Positions 8,672 to 19,436 of a stretch of DNA of 49,331 bases are shown here, piece after piece. Within the stretch, counting starts at the first letter, position 1, and every line of letters starts with the position of its first letter. Under the pieces are notes generated by a model. It was not told the origin of the DNA. It worked only from the letters and a program-made list of their open reading frames with translations, and did not search any database. The DNA is from Bacteroidales bacterium (lineage in GTDB: Bacteria; Bacteroidota; Bacteroidia; Bacteroidales; Dysgonomonadaceae). The stretch lies in assembly GCA_012837345.1 (NCBI GenBank), contig DURL01000059.1, positions 1-49,331 of the forward strand, in the 5' to 3' direction. Position numbers and translations under genes: made by a program.

Positions 8672-9352
8672 TTACTGAGCCTGCTCCTGAGCCTCCTGGA
8701 TCATCTTGGCATTGGGCAGGATGTATACCTCTACACGACGATTCTCAGCTCTACCGTCGACAGTACTGTTGTCTGCCACGGGCTGTGCTGAACCGAAACC
8801 TTCGTACACCATACGGGTTCCGGAAACGCCTTTGGTCAAAAGGTAGTTGTATACCGATTCAGCGCGACGCTCTGATAAAGGATTGTTGATGGCATCGCTC
8901 CCGGTACTGTCGGTGTGGCCATAAATCTTCACATCGGTATCGGGGTTGTTCAGCAACGAAGTGGCAAATTTGTCGAGTGAAGCACGTGATGCCGTGTTCA
9001 GTGTGCTTGAGTTGGTAGCATAGAGGATACCCGATTCGAAAGTCACTCTAATGGCTTCACCCTCGTTCACCTTCTCCACCTGTGCTCCTTCTATCTGCTC
9101 CAGTTCGGCAGCCTGTTTGTCCATCTTGTTACCGATAATCGCACCGGCGGTACCGCCCAGCACGGCGCCGATACCTGCTCCGATGGCAGCACCCCTGCCT
9201 CCGCCGGCAATAGCGCCGACACCGGCACCTACGGCAGCTCCTGCGCCGGCACCAATGCCGCCGCCCTGTACGGTTCTGTTCAATCCACATCCGGAGAACA
9301 CCATGGCTCCTCCCAGAAAGGCAATCGCTAGTAATTTTGAAAAATGTTTCAT
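8672..9352 (-). CDS. OmpA-family outer membrane lipoprotein with glycine-zipper segment
   Basis: A 226-residue lipoprotein. The signal peptide ends in the lipobox FSGC with acylated Cys22. Residues 30-75 are a glycine/alanine zipper (repeats such as GAGAGAAVGAGVGAIAGG) that could pack in a membrane. Residues about 105-215 form an OmpA C-like peptidoglycan-binding domain with the typical GHTDSTGSDAINNPLSERRA and GFGSAQPVADN motifs and the conserved RAENRRVEVYI end. It probably tethers the outer membrane to peptidoglycan. Confidence 0.92.
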   Translation of the reverse strand: MKHFSKLLAIAFLGGAMVFSGCGLNRTVQGGGIGAGAGAAVGAGVGAIAGGGRGAAIGAGIGAVLGGTAGAIIGNKMDKQAAELEQIEGAQVEKVNEGEAIRVTFESGILYATNSSTLNTASRASLDKFATSLLNNPDTDVKIYGHTDSTGSDAINNPLSERRAESVYNYLLTKGVSGTRMVYEGFGSAQPVADNSTVDGRAENRRVEVYILPNAKMIQEAQEQAQ

Positions 9353-9416
9353 AGTCTGTTTTGCTAATTTATACTATTAATGTTGAAATGTCATCTTTTA
9401 GGAAAAGCAAAGGGAA

Positions 9417-9746
9417 TCAATCGAACAGGTTTAGCGTATCACAGTAAGCCAGTTCACCGGCAACAATCGCCTCAATCTGTTCATCGGTATACTCTCTGAT
9501 CGCATCCTTTCTTGCATTCTTCAGGATATACTCCAGCAATTCATCCTCGTCAATTTCGATCTCGGTCTCATCATTCTCATCGAGAAACCCTTTATCCTCA
9601 TAGAACTCATAGACGAGATCCACAATATAGTTAATTTCATCATCCGAGAATTCATTTTGCATCTCTTCGGGTAAATTTTCCCTGATAAACTTCAGAGAAT
9701 CATCTTCATCATATTCGAGCACTTTTTTTTCTTCACTCATATCCAT
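9417..9746 (-). CDS. Small acidic protein, conserved in Bacteroidales by appearance
   Basis: A 109-residue, very acidic protein (many Asp and Glu, few basic residues) with no signal peptide or membrane segment. It has two similar helical stretches, DDEINYIVDLVYEFYEDKGF and TDEQIEAIVAGELAYCDTL, which look like a repeated helix-turn unit. The start could also be the second Met at 9740. I do not recognise a named domain. Strong coding character and a lone position between yidC and the OmpA-like gene support a real gene of unknown function. Confidence 0.75.
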   Translation of the reverse strand: MDMSEEKKVLEYDEDDSLKFIRENLPEEMQNEFSDDEINYIVDLVYEFYEDKGFLDENDETEIEIDEDELLEYILKNARKDAIREYTDEQIEAIVAGELAYCDTLNLFD

Positions 9747-9892
9747 ATTGTTTAACGTTAGTCTGGTAACATCTGCTGTTCTCTGCAGAACAGGGTCCGG
9801 GCGCCTATGTGATTGAAATCACCCAGGTTAAGTCAAATTCATAATTTAAACAATCATTTGATTAATTAGTTCACCTCCCACCGGGAGAGGCT

Positions 9893-9926
9893 CAAAAAAA
9901 ACCGGAAGTGAGAACCTCCGGTTTTT
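9893..9926 (-). terminator. Terminator after yidC
   Basis: On the minus strand the RNA reads A-run, ACCGGA, loop, TCCGGT, then a U-run. The stem and U-tract lie 17 bp after the yidC stop, so this is an intrinsic terminator for the pyrG-yidC unit; the A-run on the other side could let it work in both directions. Confidence 0.8.
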
Positions 9927-9942
9927 GATGGGATCAATCATC

Positions 9943-11925
9943 TTAACGGTAATTGCGTTTGGCATTCTCTTTTGCCTTTTCACGAGCCTGCTTCTCCTGC
10001 AGTTTCTGTGCTTCCGCAAGGCGGGCCATGAAACCCGATTTCTTCTTTGGTTTCTTCTTGTTGGCTTCCAGCTGAGCCAGGATCTTATCCTCGTTGATGG
10101 TCTGCTTCATGATCAGGGTGATCACAATGGTGTAGAGCGTGGAGAGGAAGTAATAATAGTTCAGACCTGCGGGATAGGAGTTCAGGAAGAAAAACATGAA
10201 GACCGACATGAAGATAGGCATGTACTTCATCCCCGGCATTGCCTGCGAACCGGTGTCCGTCATGCTCATGTTGTACTTGGTGTAGAAGACGTTTACCACC
10301 GTCATCAGTAGACAGAAGATGCTGATGTGGTTTCCCAGATACTTGGTCACAAAAGGTATGTTACCGCTCCAGGAGATCAGTGAGTCATAGGTCGAGAGGT
10401 CATCAGCCCAGAGGAAACCCTGCTGGCGCAACTCGATGGCCGAGGGAAAGAAGAAGAAGAATGCCAACAACACCGGCATCTGGATCAGCATGGGAAGACA
10501 ACCACTCATCGGGCTCACACCCACCTTGTTGTAAAGTTCCATGGTTGCCTGTTGCCGCTTCATCATCATATCCTGCTCTTTTCCGGGATACTTTTTCTCC
10601 AGCTCCTGGATCTGGGGGCGCAACACCCTCATCTTTGCGGAGGAGATGTAAGATTTGTATGTGAGAGGTGAGATCACCACTTTCACCATCAGCGTCAGGA
10701 TCAGGATGATCAAACCCATGCCCCAGTTGAGCGTGAGGAAGAAGTTAAAAACGGGAATTACGAACCACTTGTTCACCCAGCTAAGCCATTTGTAGCCCAG
10801 GTAAACGATCTCTTCCAGCTCCAGCTTCTGTGAGCTGTCGTTCACCCCTTTGTCGTATGCCTTCAGGGTGTTAAAATGCACGGGACCAAAGTAGTAATTG
10901 AAGCCTGCAGTGATCAGATCGCTGTCGGCACTGATCTCTACCGGCACCCATACCTCTGCAGCATATGATTTGATATGGTCGGGATCATCCAGCACCTTCG
11001 AGGTGAGAATGGTGTTGCTGAAGGGTTTCTTACCGATCACAATGGCTGAGAAGTACTGATCCTTGAAAGCAAACCATTTCAGGGGTTCGGAGAGCTCCTT
11101 GCGGTCGTCCTTCGACTCACTCAGCTTCTGTACATCCTGCCGGTCATACTTGTAGTGGATACGCGCATAACGGTTCTCAAACATCCTCCCCTTTTCCTGT
11201 TGACGTAAATCCTGTTCCCAGTACATCCTGAAGTTGGTGAGACTCTCCGGGTGTAGCGCAGTGCGCATACCGGCTACCTGCACGTCAAAGTCCATCATGT
11301 ACTCATCTTCAGGCAAGGTGTAGATGAAGTCGATGTACTGCTCCGGTGTGGTCTGGAGCCGCATGGTCACACTGTTGCCATCGGCACTGCGTATGGGAGT
11401 GAACACCTCCAGCTCGGTGGAGAGACGCACGCTGTTCCGGTTGAAGAGAACCATGTTGAAACGGGCCTCCTCATCCTCGAAGAGATAGAGGCTGTCACCG
11501 GTATGACGAAGATGTTCTTTCAGTTGTACCGAGCGGATGCTGCCACCAAGTGTACTTAACAGGATGCGCACCTTTTCATTCTCCAGCACCACCGTCTGTT
11601 CCGAGGCCTGTGATGGAGAAGCTGCCAGAAGGGTGTCAGTGGATGTTGCGACTGCCACCAGTGATGAATCGGCTGCAGAAGAGGTTGATATGGCAGCGGC
11701 ACCGAAGAAATCGGCGACACTGCTTCCCTGCATTGAATCACTCACTTCTTTCTCAGACGTGTCTGTCGGCAGGTCTGTCACCGCAGGTTGCTTCTCAACG
11801 GACTCCAGCGAGTCGCGCATCCGTTGTTGAGCAGCTATCTGCTCCTGTGAGGGCCTGTTGAAAATTGAAAAGCCGATGATGATCGCTGTGATCAACAGCA
11901 ATCCTATAATTGTATTTTTATCCAT
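9943..11925 (-). CDS. yidC: Membrane protein insertase YidC
   Basis: A 660-residue YidC/Oxa1 insertase, long because of the large periplasmic domain usual in Gram-negative bacteria. An N-terminal helix (IIGLLLITAIIIGFSIF) is followed by a low-complexity Ser/Ala/Asp-rich linker (about residues 30-105), the periplasmic beta domain, then the conserved insertase core from about residue 390 (LNWGMGLIILILTLMVKVV, KVGVSPMSGCLPMLIQMPVL). The tail is strongly basic (KKKPKKKSG) and may contact ribosomes. It lies 41 bp downstream of pyrG on the same strand and is followed by a terminator. Confidence 0.97.
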   Translation of the reverse strand: MDKNTIIGLLLITAIIIGFSIFNRPSQEQIAAQQRMRDSLESVEKQPAVTDLPTDTSEKEVSDSMQGSSVADFFGAAAISTSSAADSSLVAVATSTDTLLAASPSQASEQTVVLENEKVRILLSTLGGSIRSVQLKEHLRHTGDSLYLFEDEEARFNMVLFNRNSVRLSTELEVFTPIRSADGNSVTMRLQTTPEQYIDFIYTLPEDEYMMDFDVQVAGMRTALHPESLTNFRMYWEQDLRQQEKGRMFENRYARIHYKYDRQDVQKLSESKDDRKELSEPLKWFAFKDQYFSAIVIGKKPFSNTILTSKVLDDPDHIKSYAAEVWVPVEISADSDLITAGFNYYFGPVHFNTLKAYDKGVNDSSQKLELEEIVYLGYKWLSWVNKWFVIPVFNFFLTLNWGMGLIILILTLMVKVVISPLTYKSYISSAKMRVLRPQIQELEKKYPGKEQDMMMKRQQATMELYNKVGVSPMSGCLPMLIQMPVLLAFFFFFPSAIELRQQGFLWADDLSTYDSLISWSGNIPFVTKYLGNHISIFCLLMTVVNVFYTKYNMSMTDTGSQAMPGMKYMPIFMSVFMFFFLNSYPAGLNYYYFLSTLYTIVITLIMKQTINEDKILAQLEANKKKPKKKSGFMARLAEAQKLQEKQAREKAKENAKRNYR

Positions 11926-11966
11926 ATTCAGTTGTAAGCAGCCGGGGTTGTCAGTAATATTGCTTT

Positions 11967-13601
<1,635 letters not shown>

Positions 13602-13630
13602 CTATTTATTTGATCCGTTTTGTAAAGGTG

Positions 13631-13638
13631 CAAAGTTA
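13631..13638 (-). promoter_or_regulatory. Likely -7 element for pyrG
   Basis: The minus strand reads TAACTTTG, an exact TAnnTTTG match 38 bp before the pyrG start codon. The -33 region is weak and overlaps the end of ftsE. Confidence 0.5.
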
Positions 13639-13655
13639 CAAAAAAAAGAGTGATT

Positions 13656-14333
13656 TTATGAGGTCATCTCCAGAAATTCCATGTTCTCGCAACGCATGAT
13701 TTTGCCCGGGAAAGCCTGTACAATGGAATAATTATGGGTAGACATGATGACGGCTGTACCTCTCTCGGCAATCTCCTGCAAGAGCGAAACGATCTGACTT
13801 CCCGTCTCGGGGTCCAGATTACCGGTCGGTTCATCGGCCAGGATCAGTGCCGGAGAGTTGAGCAGTGCACGGGCAATCACCACACGTTGCTGCTCTCCGC
13901 CGGAGAGCTCATGGGGCATCTTGTAGGTTTTGTTCTGCATCCCCACCTGGACCAGCACCTCATGAATGCGATCACTGATCTCCCGTTTGTTTTTCCAGCC
14001 GGTGGCCCTGAGCACGAACTCCAGGTTCTTCTCCACCGTACGGTCTATCAGCAATTGAAAGTCCTGGAAGACGATCCCGATCTTGCGACGCAGGAAAGGT
14101 ACCAGGCGGCGTTTGATGGTGGCCAGCTCATAATCGAACACGCGTGCGCTGCCCGACTCAACGGGCAGCTCCGCATACATGCTCTTCATCAGGGTACTTT
14201 TCCCTGATCCCACCTTGCCGATGATATAAAGAAAGTCGCCACGGTTCACCGTGAGGTTCACATTCCGCAGGATGATGTTCTCATCGCGGTTGAGTTGTAC
14301 GTTTGAATAGTTTACCAGTTGCTCCTGCGCCAT
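13656..14333 (-). CDS. ftsE: Cell-division ABC transporter ATP-binding protein FtsE
   Basis: A 225-residue ABC ATPase of the FtsE type, which with FtsX at the inner membrane couples ATP use to peptidoglycan hydrolysis in division. Walker A is GKVGSGKST (residues 39-47), the signature LSGGEQQR (143-150) and Walker B LILADEP (163-169). The start at 14333 is chosen because it overlaps the stop of the preceding DUF4870 gene as TAATG; a longer in-frame reading to 14564 only runs over that gene. No ftsX is adjacent, which is common in this phylum. A related LolD-like role is less likely. Confidence 0.88.
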   Translation of the reverse strand: MAQEQLVNYSNVQLNRDENIILRNVNLTVNRGDFLYIIGKVGSGKSTLMKSMYAELPVESGSARVFDYELATIKRRLVPFLRRKIGIVFQDFQLLIDRTVEKNLEFVLRATGWKNKREISDRIHEVLVQVGMQNKTYKMPHELSGGEQQRVVIARALLNSPALILADEPTGNLDPETGSQIVSLLQEIAERGTAVIMSTHNYSIVQAFPGKIMRCENMEFLEMTS

Positions 14334-14797
14334 TATTTGATGAATTGTATCGTGAAGGGGTACTTCCAGTACTCGCCATTGTTTGCTTTTATGGTGGCGA
14401 TGACCACAAAGATGGCGTATAGCACACCCAGAACGATGGCAACCGGAATACCAATAATTGTAATTGAAAGCACGATCGCATAGATCGCGTAACTGATGAT
14501 CGCATTGAGGATGTTCTTGCCGTGCAGATCTACGTTGGCATTCACATCCTTCTGGGTAGTCCACATGATAATGGGTATTATGAAACCGGCCAACGGGACG
14601 ATGGCACCGGCAAACTGCGAGAGGTGCATCAACATCAGAAACGTGTTTTCAGTCAGTCCGAACAATGGTTGTCTTCCACTGCTTGCGACAGCGGGTTCTT
14701 CAGACATCAGCTTTGCTTTCTCACGCTGATACTCCTCTTCGGTGATGCTTCCTTTTTCTCTCAGTTCATCCAGAATCTTTAAATCTTCGTACTTCAT
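14333..14797 (-). CDS. DUF4870 membrane protein with SHOCT-like N-terminus
   Basis: A 154-residue protein. The first 30 residues (MKYEDLKILDELREKGSITE) resemble a SHOCT short helical domain. The rest has about three to four membrane helices and the DUF4870 pattern (MHLSQFAGAIVPLAGFIIPI, then HGKNILNAIISYAIYAIV). The start at 14797 is preferred to 14836 because it gives the SHOCT helix directly. Its stop codon overlaps the ftsE start by one base (TAATG), so the two are translationally coupled. Function unknown. Confidence 0.85.
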   Translation of the reverse strand: MKYEDLKILDELREKGSITEEEYQREKAKLMSEEPAVASSGRQPLFGLTENTFLMLMHLSQFAGAIVPLAGFIIPIIMWTTQKDVNANVDLHGKNILNAIISYAIYAIVLSITIIGIPVAIVLGVLYAIFVVIATIKANNGEYWKYPFTIQFIK

Positions 14798-14813
14798 AAG
14801 GCAATTTATTATA

Positions 14814-15407
14814 TTAATCCAACAACAAAGAATCAATCACTTGCACCATACGGTTGAATTCCTCTTCTTTGAACAGGCGTGTGAGCATCACGATTTTGCC
14901 CTCCCTGTCGATGATCACATTGCGGGTGATACCGGCCTCTTTCTCGGCGTAACGACCGAAGATGGAAGCATCCGGATCGAGACCGATCGGATAGGTGACC
15001 CCTGTAGCACGGACCAGCTCCTCAATTTTTTCTATCGGCTCCTCGCGGTCTATGCCATAGAGGGCAAACGCCGGATCATCTTTATGGCGCTGCCATATCT
15101 GCGACTCGATGTAGGGCATCTCTTTCCTGCATACCCCGCACCAGCTGGCAGTAAACTGCAGCATCACCACCTTACCTCTTAGGGAGGAGAGGGTGACGCT
15201 CTCACCCTCTGGCAGTTGCATCGTGAAGTCGGGAGCATTCTCACCCACCCTTACCAGGAACTGGTAATCATCAACGACCACCTGATCCCGTTGCAGTGAA
15301 TCGGACACCGAAGCAACAGTCTCCGCCTGTTGATTCCGGCGTGACTGACCGTTGCAGGAGATGAGCAGCAACGTGAAAAGGAGGAAAAAAAGATATTTTG
15401 TTTTCAT
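14814..15407 (-). CDS. TlpA-like thiol-disulfide lipoprotein
   Basis: A 197-residue lipoprotein with signal peptide and lipobox ending at Cys18 (LLLISC). The thioredoxin-like domain of the TlpA/ResA/AhpC-TSA class starts near residue 55 (VGENAPDFTMQLPEGE) and has the redox motif WCGVC with Cys90 and Cys93. It probably reduces or isomerises disulfides in the periplasm, for example in cytochrome maturation or oxidative-stress defence. It lies 16 bp upstream of the DUF4870 gene on the same strand and likely shares its transcript. Confidence 0.9.
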   Translation of the reverse strand: MKTKYLFFLLFTLLLISCNGQSRRNQQAETVASVSDSLQRDQVVVDDYQFLVRVGENAPDFTMQLPEGESVTLSSLRGKVVMLQFTASWCGVCRKEMPYIESQIWQRHKDDPAFALYGIDREEPIEKIEELVRATGVTYPIGLDPDASIFGRYAEKEAGITRNVIIDREGKIVMLTRLFKEEEFNRMVQVIDSLLLD

Positions 15408-15499
15408 TTGATCATAATCTTAATTTGCATCAGCGATCTGAAGTTTGCCCTATCCATATTGACATGACACCATTATGGCAGGGAGCAATCAGATGAATG

Positions 15500-15907
15500 T
15501 TACAAAGATATAGTTTTTATTGATTTTCTCCTTTTCCTGAGATAAATAAATGCGAGCAACAGAGCCACCAACGATCCTGCAATGTCCGCAATCCAGTCGC
15601 CCCACTCGGCACTACGCGTGGTAAAGACATACATCTGCAGCAACTCAATGATCCCCCCGTAGATCACCGGCAGGAGCACCCCCCAGAAGATCCATTTGCC
15701 GATGGGTGGGGCACCGTTGTGAAGCTTGTCGTAATCATATAGCGAGACGGCGGAAAGAAGAAAGAAGAGTCCGAAGTGAGCCAGCTTGTCCCACGAGATC
15801 TCATCGGACATCTCGGGCACGCTCCCGGGGCCTATCAGACAGGTGCCGACGAAAATAAGTATTCCTACCAGCAGCGGCAGGATCATATAACGAAGAAGGG
15901 TATGCAT
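15500..15907 (-). CDS. VanZ-like membrane protein
   Basis: A 135-residue protein with four membrane helices in the VanZ-like pattern (ISWDKLAHFGLFFLLSAVSL, then GGIIELLQMYVFTTRSAEWGD, then DIAGSLVALLLAFIYL). The start at 15907 (MHTLLRYM) is preferred over 16009 because the longer N-terminus is not helix-like. VanZ-type proteins are linked to envelope stress and teicoplanin resistance in Gram-positive bacteria, but in Bacteroidetes the role is unknown. It faces away from the S41 protease gene. Confidence 0.85.
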   Translation of the reverse strand: MHTLLRYMILPLLVGILIFVGTCLIGPGSVPEMSDEISWDKLAHFGLFFLLSAVSLYDYDKLHNGAPPIGKWIFWGVLLPVIYGGIIELLQMYVFTTRSAEWGDWIADIAGSLVALLLAFIYLRKRRKSIKTISL

Positions 15908-16091
15908 GATGTTAAAATGATCATTGATAATTGATCGCAAAGGTAAAAGATAATCTGCTTTGCAGGGCAATATTATAAACATATAACCAAAAGAAAGAGA
16001 CATTTTCACAAAAAATTTGTTCCTTTGCCCATGAATGGGTCACCATATGCCGACCTGTTTCAGGAACAACCATTAAGTGATATTCTCCAAA

Positions 16092-17807
16092 ATGAAGAAA
16101 TACTTTTTACTACTGTTGATACTTCCCATTGCGCTGCACGTTTTTGCGCAAACCCCGGACGACCCACAAAACAAGCGTTATTACGACATCAATAAAAACA
16201 TCGACATCTTTAATTCCCTATTGCGGGAGCTGGATCTCTTCTACGTGGACAGCATCGAAGTAGACAATCTGGTTCAACGTACCATCCACAGCATGCTCAC
16301 CCGCCTGGATCCTTACACCGAATACTATGCGGAGGAAAACATGGGAGACCTGCAATTTCTCACCACAGGTGAATATGCAGGTATTGGCGCGATCATCTCC
16401 TACCACAACGGACAGGTGGTCATCAACGAGCCCTATGAGGGGTTGCCGGCCGACAAGGTGGGATTGAAGGCAGGTGATGCCATCCTGGAGATCGACGGTG
16501 AAGATATGCGCGAAGCATCCGTGAAAGAGGTGAGCGACAAGCTGAAAGGGATCCCCGGCACCACCCTGAAGCTGAAAATTGAACGGCCGGGAGAAAAGAA
16601 AAAACGCAGTTTCACCATTGAACGTGAGAAGATTGAGATGGACCCAGTCACCTATGCGGAGGTGACCAACGAAGGTATCGGATACTTCCATTTCAGCAGC
16701 TTCACCACACGCAGTGCGGATCGTGTGAAAGAGACGGTAGTCAACCTGAAGGAAAAAGGTGCGACATCGCTGATCATGGACCTTCGCGGGAATGGCGGCG
16801 GTATCCTGGAAGAGGCGGTGAAGGTGGTCAACCTCTTCGTTCCCAAAGGGGAGGAGATCGTCGCCACGAAAGGGAAGGTGAAGCAGTGGGACCGCTCCTA
16901 CTTCACACAGGAGCAGCCGCTGGATGAGCTCATACCCATCGTGGTACTGATCGACACCGGTTCGGCATCAGCATCGGAGATCGTGGCGGGTGCCCTGCAG
17001 GACCTGGACCGGGCTGTGATCGTGGGCAACCGTTCCTTCGGCAAGGGACTGGTACAGACGCCCCGGAACCTGCCCTATGGTGGCAATATCAAGATCACCA
17101 CCTCCAAGTATTACATCCCCAGTGGCCGCTGCATCCAGGCGCTTGACTACTCACACCGTAACCCTGATGGCAGCGTGGCACGTGTACCCGACTCGCTGAC
17201 CAACCTGTTTCACACACGTAGCGGTCGCGAGGTACGCGACGGCGGGGGCATCACGCCCGATATCACCATCCCCCAGAAGAGCGGTGGCACCATCGCCTAT
17301 TACCTGATGACCGACAACATCATCTTCGACTTCGTAACGGAATGGGTACAGCAACATGAAGAGATTGCCCCTCCTCATCTGTTTCGCCTGTCGGATGATG
17401 ATTACGACTCCTTCGTCCGCTTTGTGCAATCGAAGGATTTCACCTATGACCAGTTCAGTGAACGTTCACTCCGGCAACTGAAGAGTATGATGGAATTTGA
17501 GGGATACATGGATGTGGCTGCCGAAGAGTACAAGGCGCTAGAGACAAAGCTCAAGCCCAACGCGGAGCGCGATCTGCAGCTCTTCAAAGAGGATATCAGA
17601 AGCCTGATAGAATCGGAGATCGTGCAACGTTACCATTACAAGAAAGGAGTACTGCGACACCAATTGTCGAACGATGCGGTGTATGACAGGGCGATCAAAC
17701 TGCTTACAGAGCCGGATGAGTACCACACCCTTCTCCGGCCCGATTCGTTACCGGTAATTCCTCCTGCTGAAGAGATCAGGGAAAAGATCAAAGATCAATA
17801 TTCCTGA
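16092..17807 (+). CDS. S41-family carboxy-terminal processing protease
   Basis: A 571-residue exported protease of the CtpA/Prc type. A signal peptide (MKKYFLLLLILPIALHVFAQ) is followed by an N-terminal helical region, a PDZ domain (GIGAIISYHNGQVVINEPYE through LKAGDAILEIDGEDM) and the S41 catalytic domain, with the nucleophile region GSASASE at residues 290-296 and the general-base region GNRSFGKGLVQ. A C-terminal helical extension of about 180 residues follows. Such enzymes trim or degrade periplasmic proteins. The start at 16092 is chosen for the signal peptide; a GTG at 16077 is in frame. Confidence 0.93.
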   Translation: MKKYFLLLLILPIALHVFAQTPDDPQNKRYYDINKNIDIFNSLLRELDLFYVDSIEVDNLVQRTIHSMLTRLDPYTEYYAEENMGDLQFLTTGEYAGIGAIISYHNGQVVINEPYEGLPADKVGLKAGDAILEIDGEDMREASVKEVSDKLKGIPGTTLKLKIERPGEKKKRSFTIEREKIEMDPVTYAEVTNEGIGYFHFSSFTTRSADRVKETVVNLKEKGATSLIMDLRGNGGGILEEAVKVVNLFVPKGEEIVATKGKVKQWDRSYFTQEQPLDELIPIVVLIDTGSASASEIVAGALQDLDRAVIVGNRSFGKGLVQTPRNLPYGGNIKITTSKYYIPSGRCIQALDYSHRNPDGSVARVPDSLTNLFHTRSGREVRDGGGITPDITIPQKSGGTIAYYLMTDNIIFDFVTEWVQQHEEIAPPHLFRLSDDDYDSFVRFVQSKDFTYDQFSERSLRQLKSMMEFEGYMDVAAEEYKALETKLKPNAERDLQLFKEDIRSLIESEIVQRYHYKKGVLRHQLSNDAVYDRAIKLLTEPDEYHTLLRPDSLPVIPPAEEIREKIKDQYS

Positions 17808-17904
17808 TCCATTCTCTACGTGCTGACAGGTCGCCGGGAATAAGGGTGAAAACCTCTTTCTCTTCCGTTTAACAGGAAGATTCAGATAGTAAAAAACAAC
17901 CTTT

Positions 17905-18966
17905 ATGCGGACCACTCTCTGCATTACGATCTGCTTGCTGTTGATCCCGCCCGTGAGATCACAGGAGAGACGCCTGTCGCTTCTCTTTGCCGGGGATGCC
18001 ATGCAACATCTCCCGCAGATCGATGGCGCAAGGCAAGAGGATGGCAGCTATCATTACGACTCCTGTTTTTACCTGTTGAAAGAGAAGATCCAACGTGCCG
18101 ATCTTGCGGGAGTGAATTTCGAGACCACCCTGGGTGGTAAGCCCTATAGCGGCTATCCCCTTTTCAGTGCCCCTGACGCCTTTGCACAGTCGTTGCGCGA
18201 TGTGGGCTTTGACCTCTTTTTCCTGGCCAACAATCATGCGTTGGACCGAAGAAGCGGGGGGCTCGAGAGAACCATTCAACAGTTGGACTCATTGGGCATC
18301 CGTCATACCGGCACTTTTACCGACCCTGAAAAACGATCACTCTATTATCCGCTGATGGTGATATGCAACGGCATTCGCATCGCCTTCCTCAACTACAGCT
18401 ACGACACCAATGGTATCCCTGTGAGGGAGCCCAACGTGGTGAACCTGATCGACAGCCTGCAGATCCTGCAGGACCTGGAGCTCACCCGCCTCTACAAACC
18501 CGATATCATGATCGTGCAACTCCACTGGGGTGAGGAGTACCGCACCACACCCTCCCCTCAGCAGCAACGCATCGCCGGGCTTCTCCTGAAAAACGGCGTG
18601 CAGATCATTATCGGTCATCACCCACATGTGGTACAGCCGATGGTGGTGGAGCGGGAAGATCATCAAATCCGCAACGTGATATATTACTCACTGGGTAACT
18701 TCATCTCCAACCAACAACGTGAACTGACCGATGGGGGGATGCTGGCGGAGATCGTGATCCACAAAAAGGATGAGGATTCACCTGCAGTAATAACCAGTTG
18801 CAGTTATTCACTGGTTTGGGTTGAGAGAAGAAACCGGGGCAGGCAGACCCGTTACCGGCTGATCCCCTGGCCGGATGAAAACTTGCCTCCATTAATGGAG
18901 GCTGATAAAGAGAAAATGGATACTTTTGTGCAACAAGCAACAGACATCATTGAAAACAGGGATTGA
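17905..18966 (+). CDS. CapA-family (PGA_cap) metallophosphatase-like protein
   Basis: A 353-residue exported protein with a short signal peptide (MRTTLCITICLLLIPPVRSQ). The body is a calcineurin-like fold of the CapA/PGA_cap family: FAGDAMQHLPQ, NFETTLGG, FFLANNHALDR, QLHWGEEYR and IIGHHPHVVQP, whose Asp, Asn and His residues form a metal site. The family includes poly-gamma-glutamate capsule proteins, but most homologues in Bacteroidetes are uncharacterised, and no capB, capC or capD genes are nearby. It precedes the MgtC-like gene by 11 bp. Confidence 0.88.
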   Translation: MRTTLCITICLLLIPPVRSQERRLSLLFAGDAMQHLPQIDGARQEDGSYHYDSCFYLLKEKIQRADLAGVNFETTLGGKPYSGYPLFSAPDAFAQSLRDVGFDLFFLANNHALDRRSGGLERTIQQLDSLGIRHTGTFTDPEKRSLYYPLMVICNGIRIAFLNYSYDTNGIPVREPNVVNLIDSLQILQDLELTRLYKPDIMIVQLHWGEEYRTTPSPQQQRIAGLLLKNGVQIIIGHHPHVVQPMVVEREDHQIRNVIYYSLGNFISNQQRELTDGGMLAEIVIHKKDEDSPAVITSCSYSLVWVERRNRGRQTRYRLIPWPDENLPPLMEADKEKMDTFVQQATDIIENRD

Positions 18967-18977
18967 GATTTCAGAAT

Positions 18978-19436
18978 ATGGAACCTATTGATTTTATCAT
19001 TCGCTTGCTGGCTGCAACGGTCGCCGGAGCAGTCGTGGGACTCGAGCGGGAGATCAACAACAAGAGTGCCGGTCTGCGCACCAACACCCTGGTGGCTATC
19101 GGTGCAGCGATCTATGTGCTCATCTCGTTGCAGTTGCTGAATGAGGGTGAAGGGGATGCTTCCCGTATCGTGGGACAGATTATCACCGGCATCGGCTTCC
19201 TGGGTGCAGGTGTGATCCTGCACCGGGGTCCCAGTGTACATGGGCTGACCACCGCCGCCACGATCTGGTGTAGTGCGGCACTGGGGTGCCTGGCTGCCCT
19301 GGCAATGTTCTGGCAACTGATCGTCGCCACCTTGCTGGTACTCATTGTCAACCTCGCCTTCAAGCTTACCGACCGGTGGTTTTCAGGGAAACAGGGAAAG
19401 ACAAAAGAGACAAAAGATAAGAATCACTTCGAATAG
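18978..19436 (+). CDS. MgtC/SapB-family membrane protein
   Basis: A 152-residue protein with about four membrane helices. The motif GLEREINNKSAGLRTNTLVA and the segment IVGQIITGIGFLGAGVILH are the MgtC/SapB hallmarks. Members are linked to magnesium limitation and to control of membrane ATPases. The start at 18978 is an ATG; a TTG at 18963 is in frame but less likely. The 3' end overlaps the convergent DUF1460 gene by 13 bases. Confidence 0.9.
   Translation: MEPIDFIIRLLAATVAGAVVGLEREINNKSAGLRTNTLVAIGAAIYVLISLQLLNEGEGDASRIVGQIITGIGFLGAGVILHRGPSVHGLTTAATIWCSAALGCLAALAMFWQLIVATLLVLIVNLAFKLTDRWFSGKQGKTKETKDKNHFE

Noticed and set aside
9051-9380. Pro/Ala-rich plus-strand frame
   Set aside because: It is the reverse of the glycine-zipper segment of the OmpA-like lipoprotein.
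14334-14564. Longer N-terminus for FtsE
   Set aside because: It overlaps the DUF4870 gene in another frame and has no similarity to FtsE; the TAATG junction at 14333 fixes the start.
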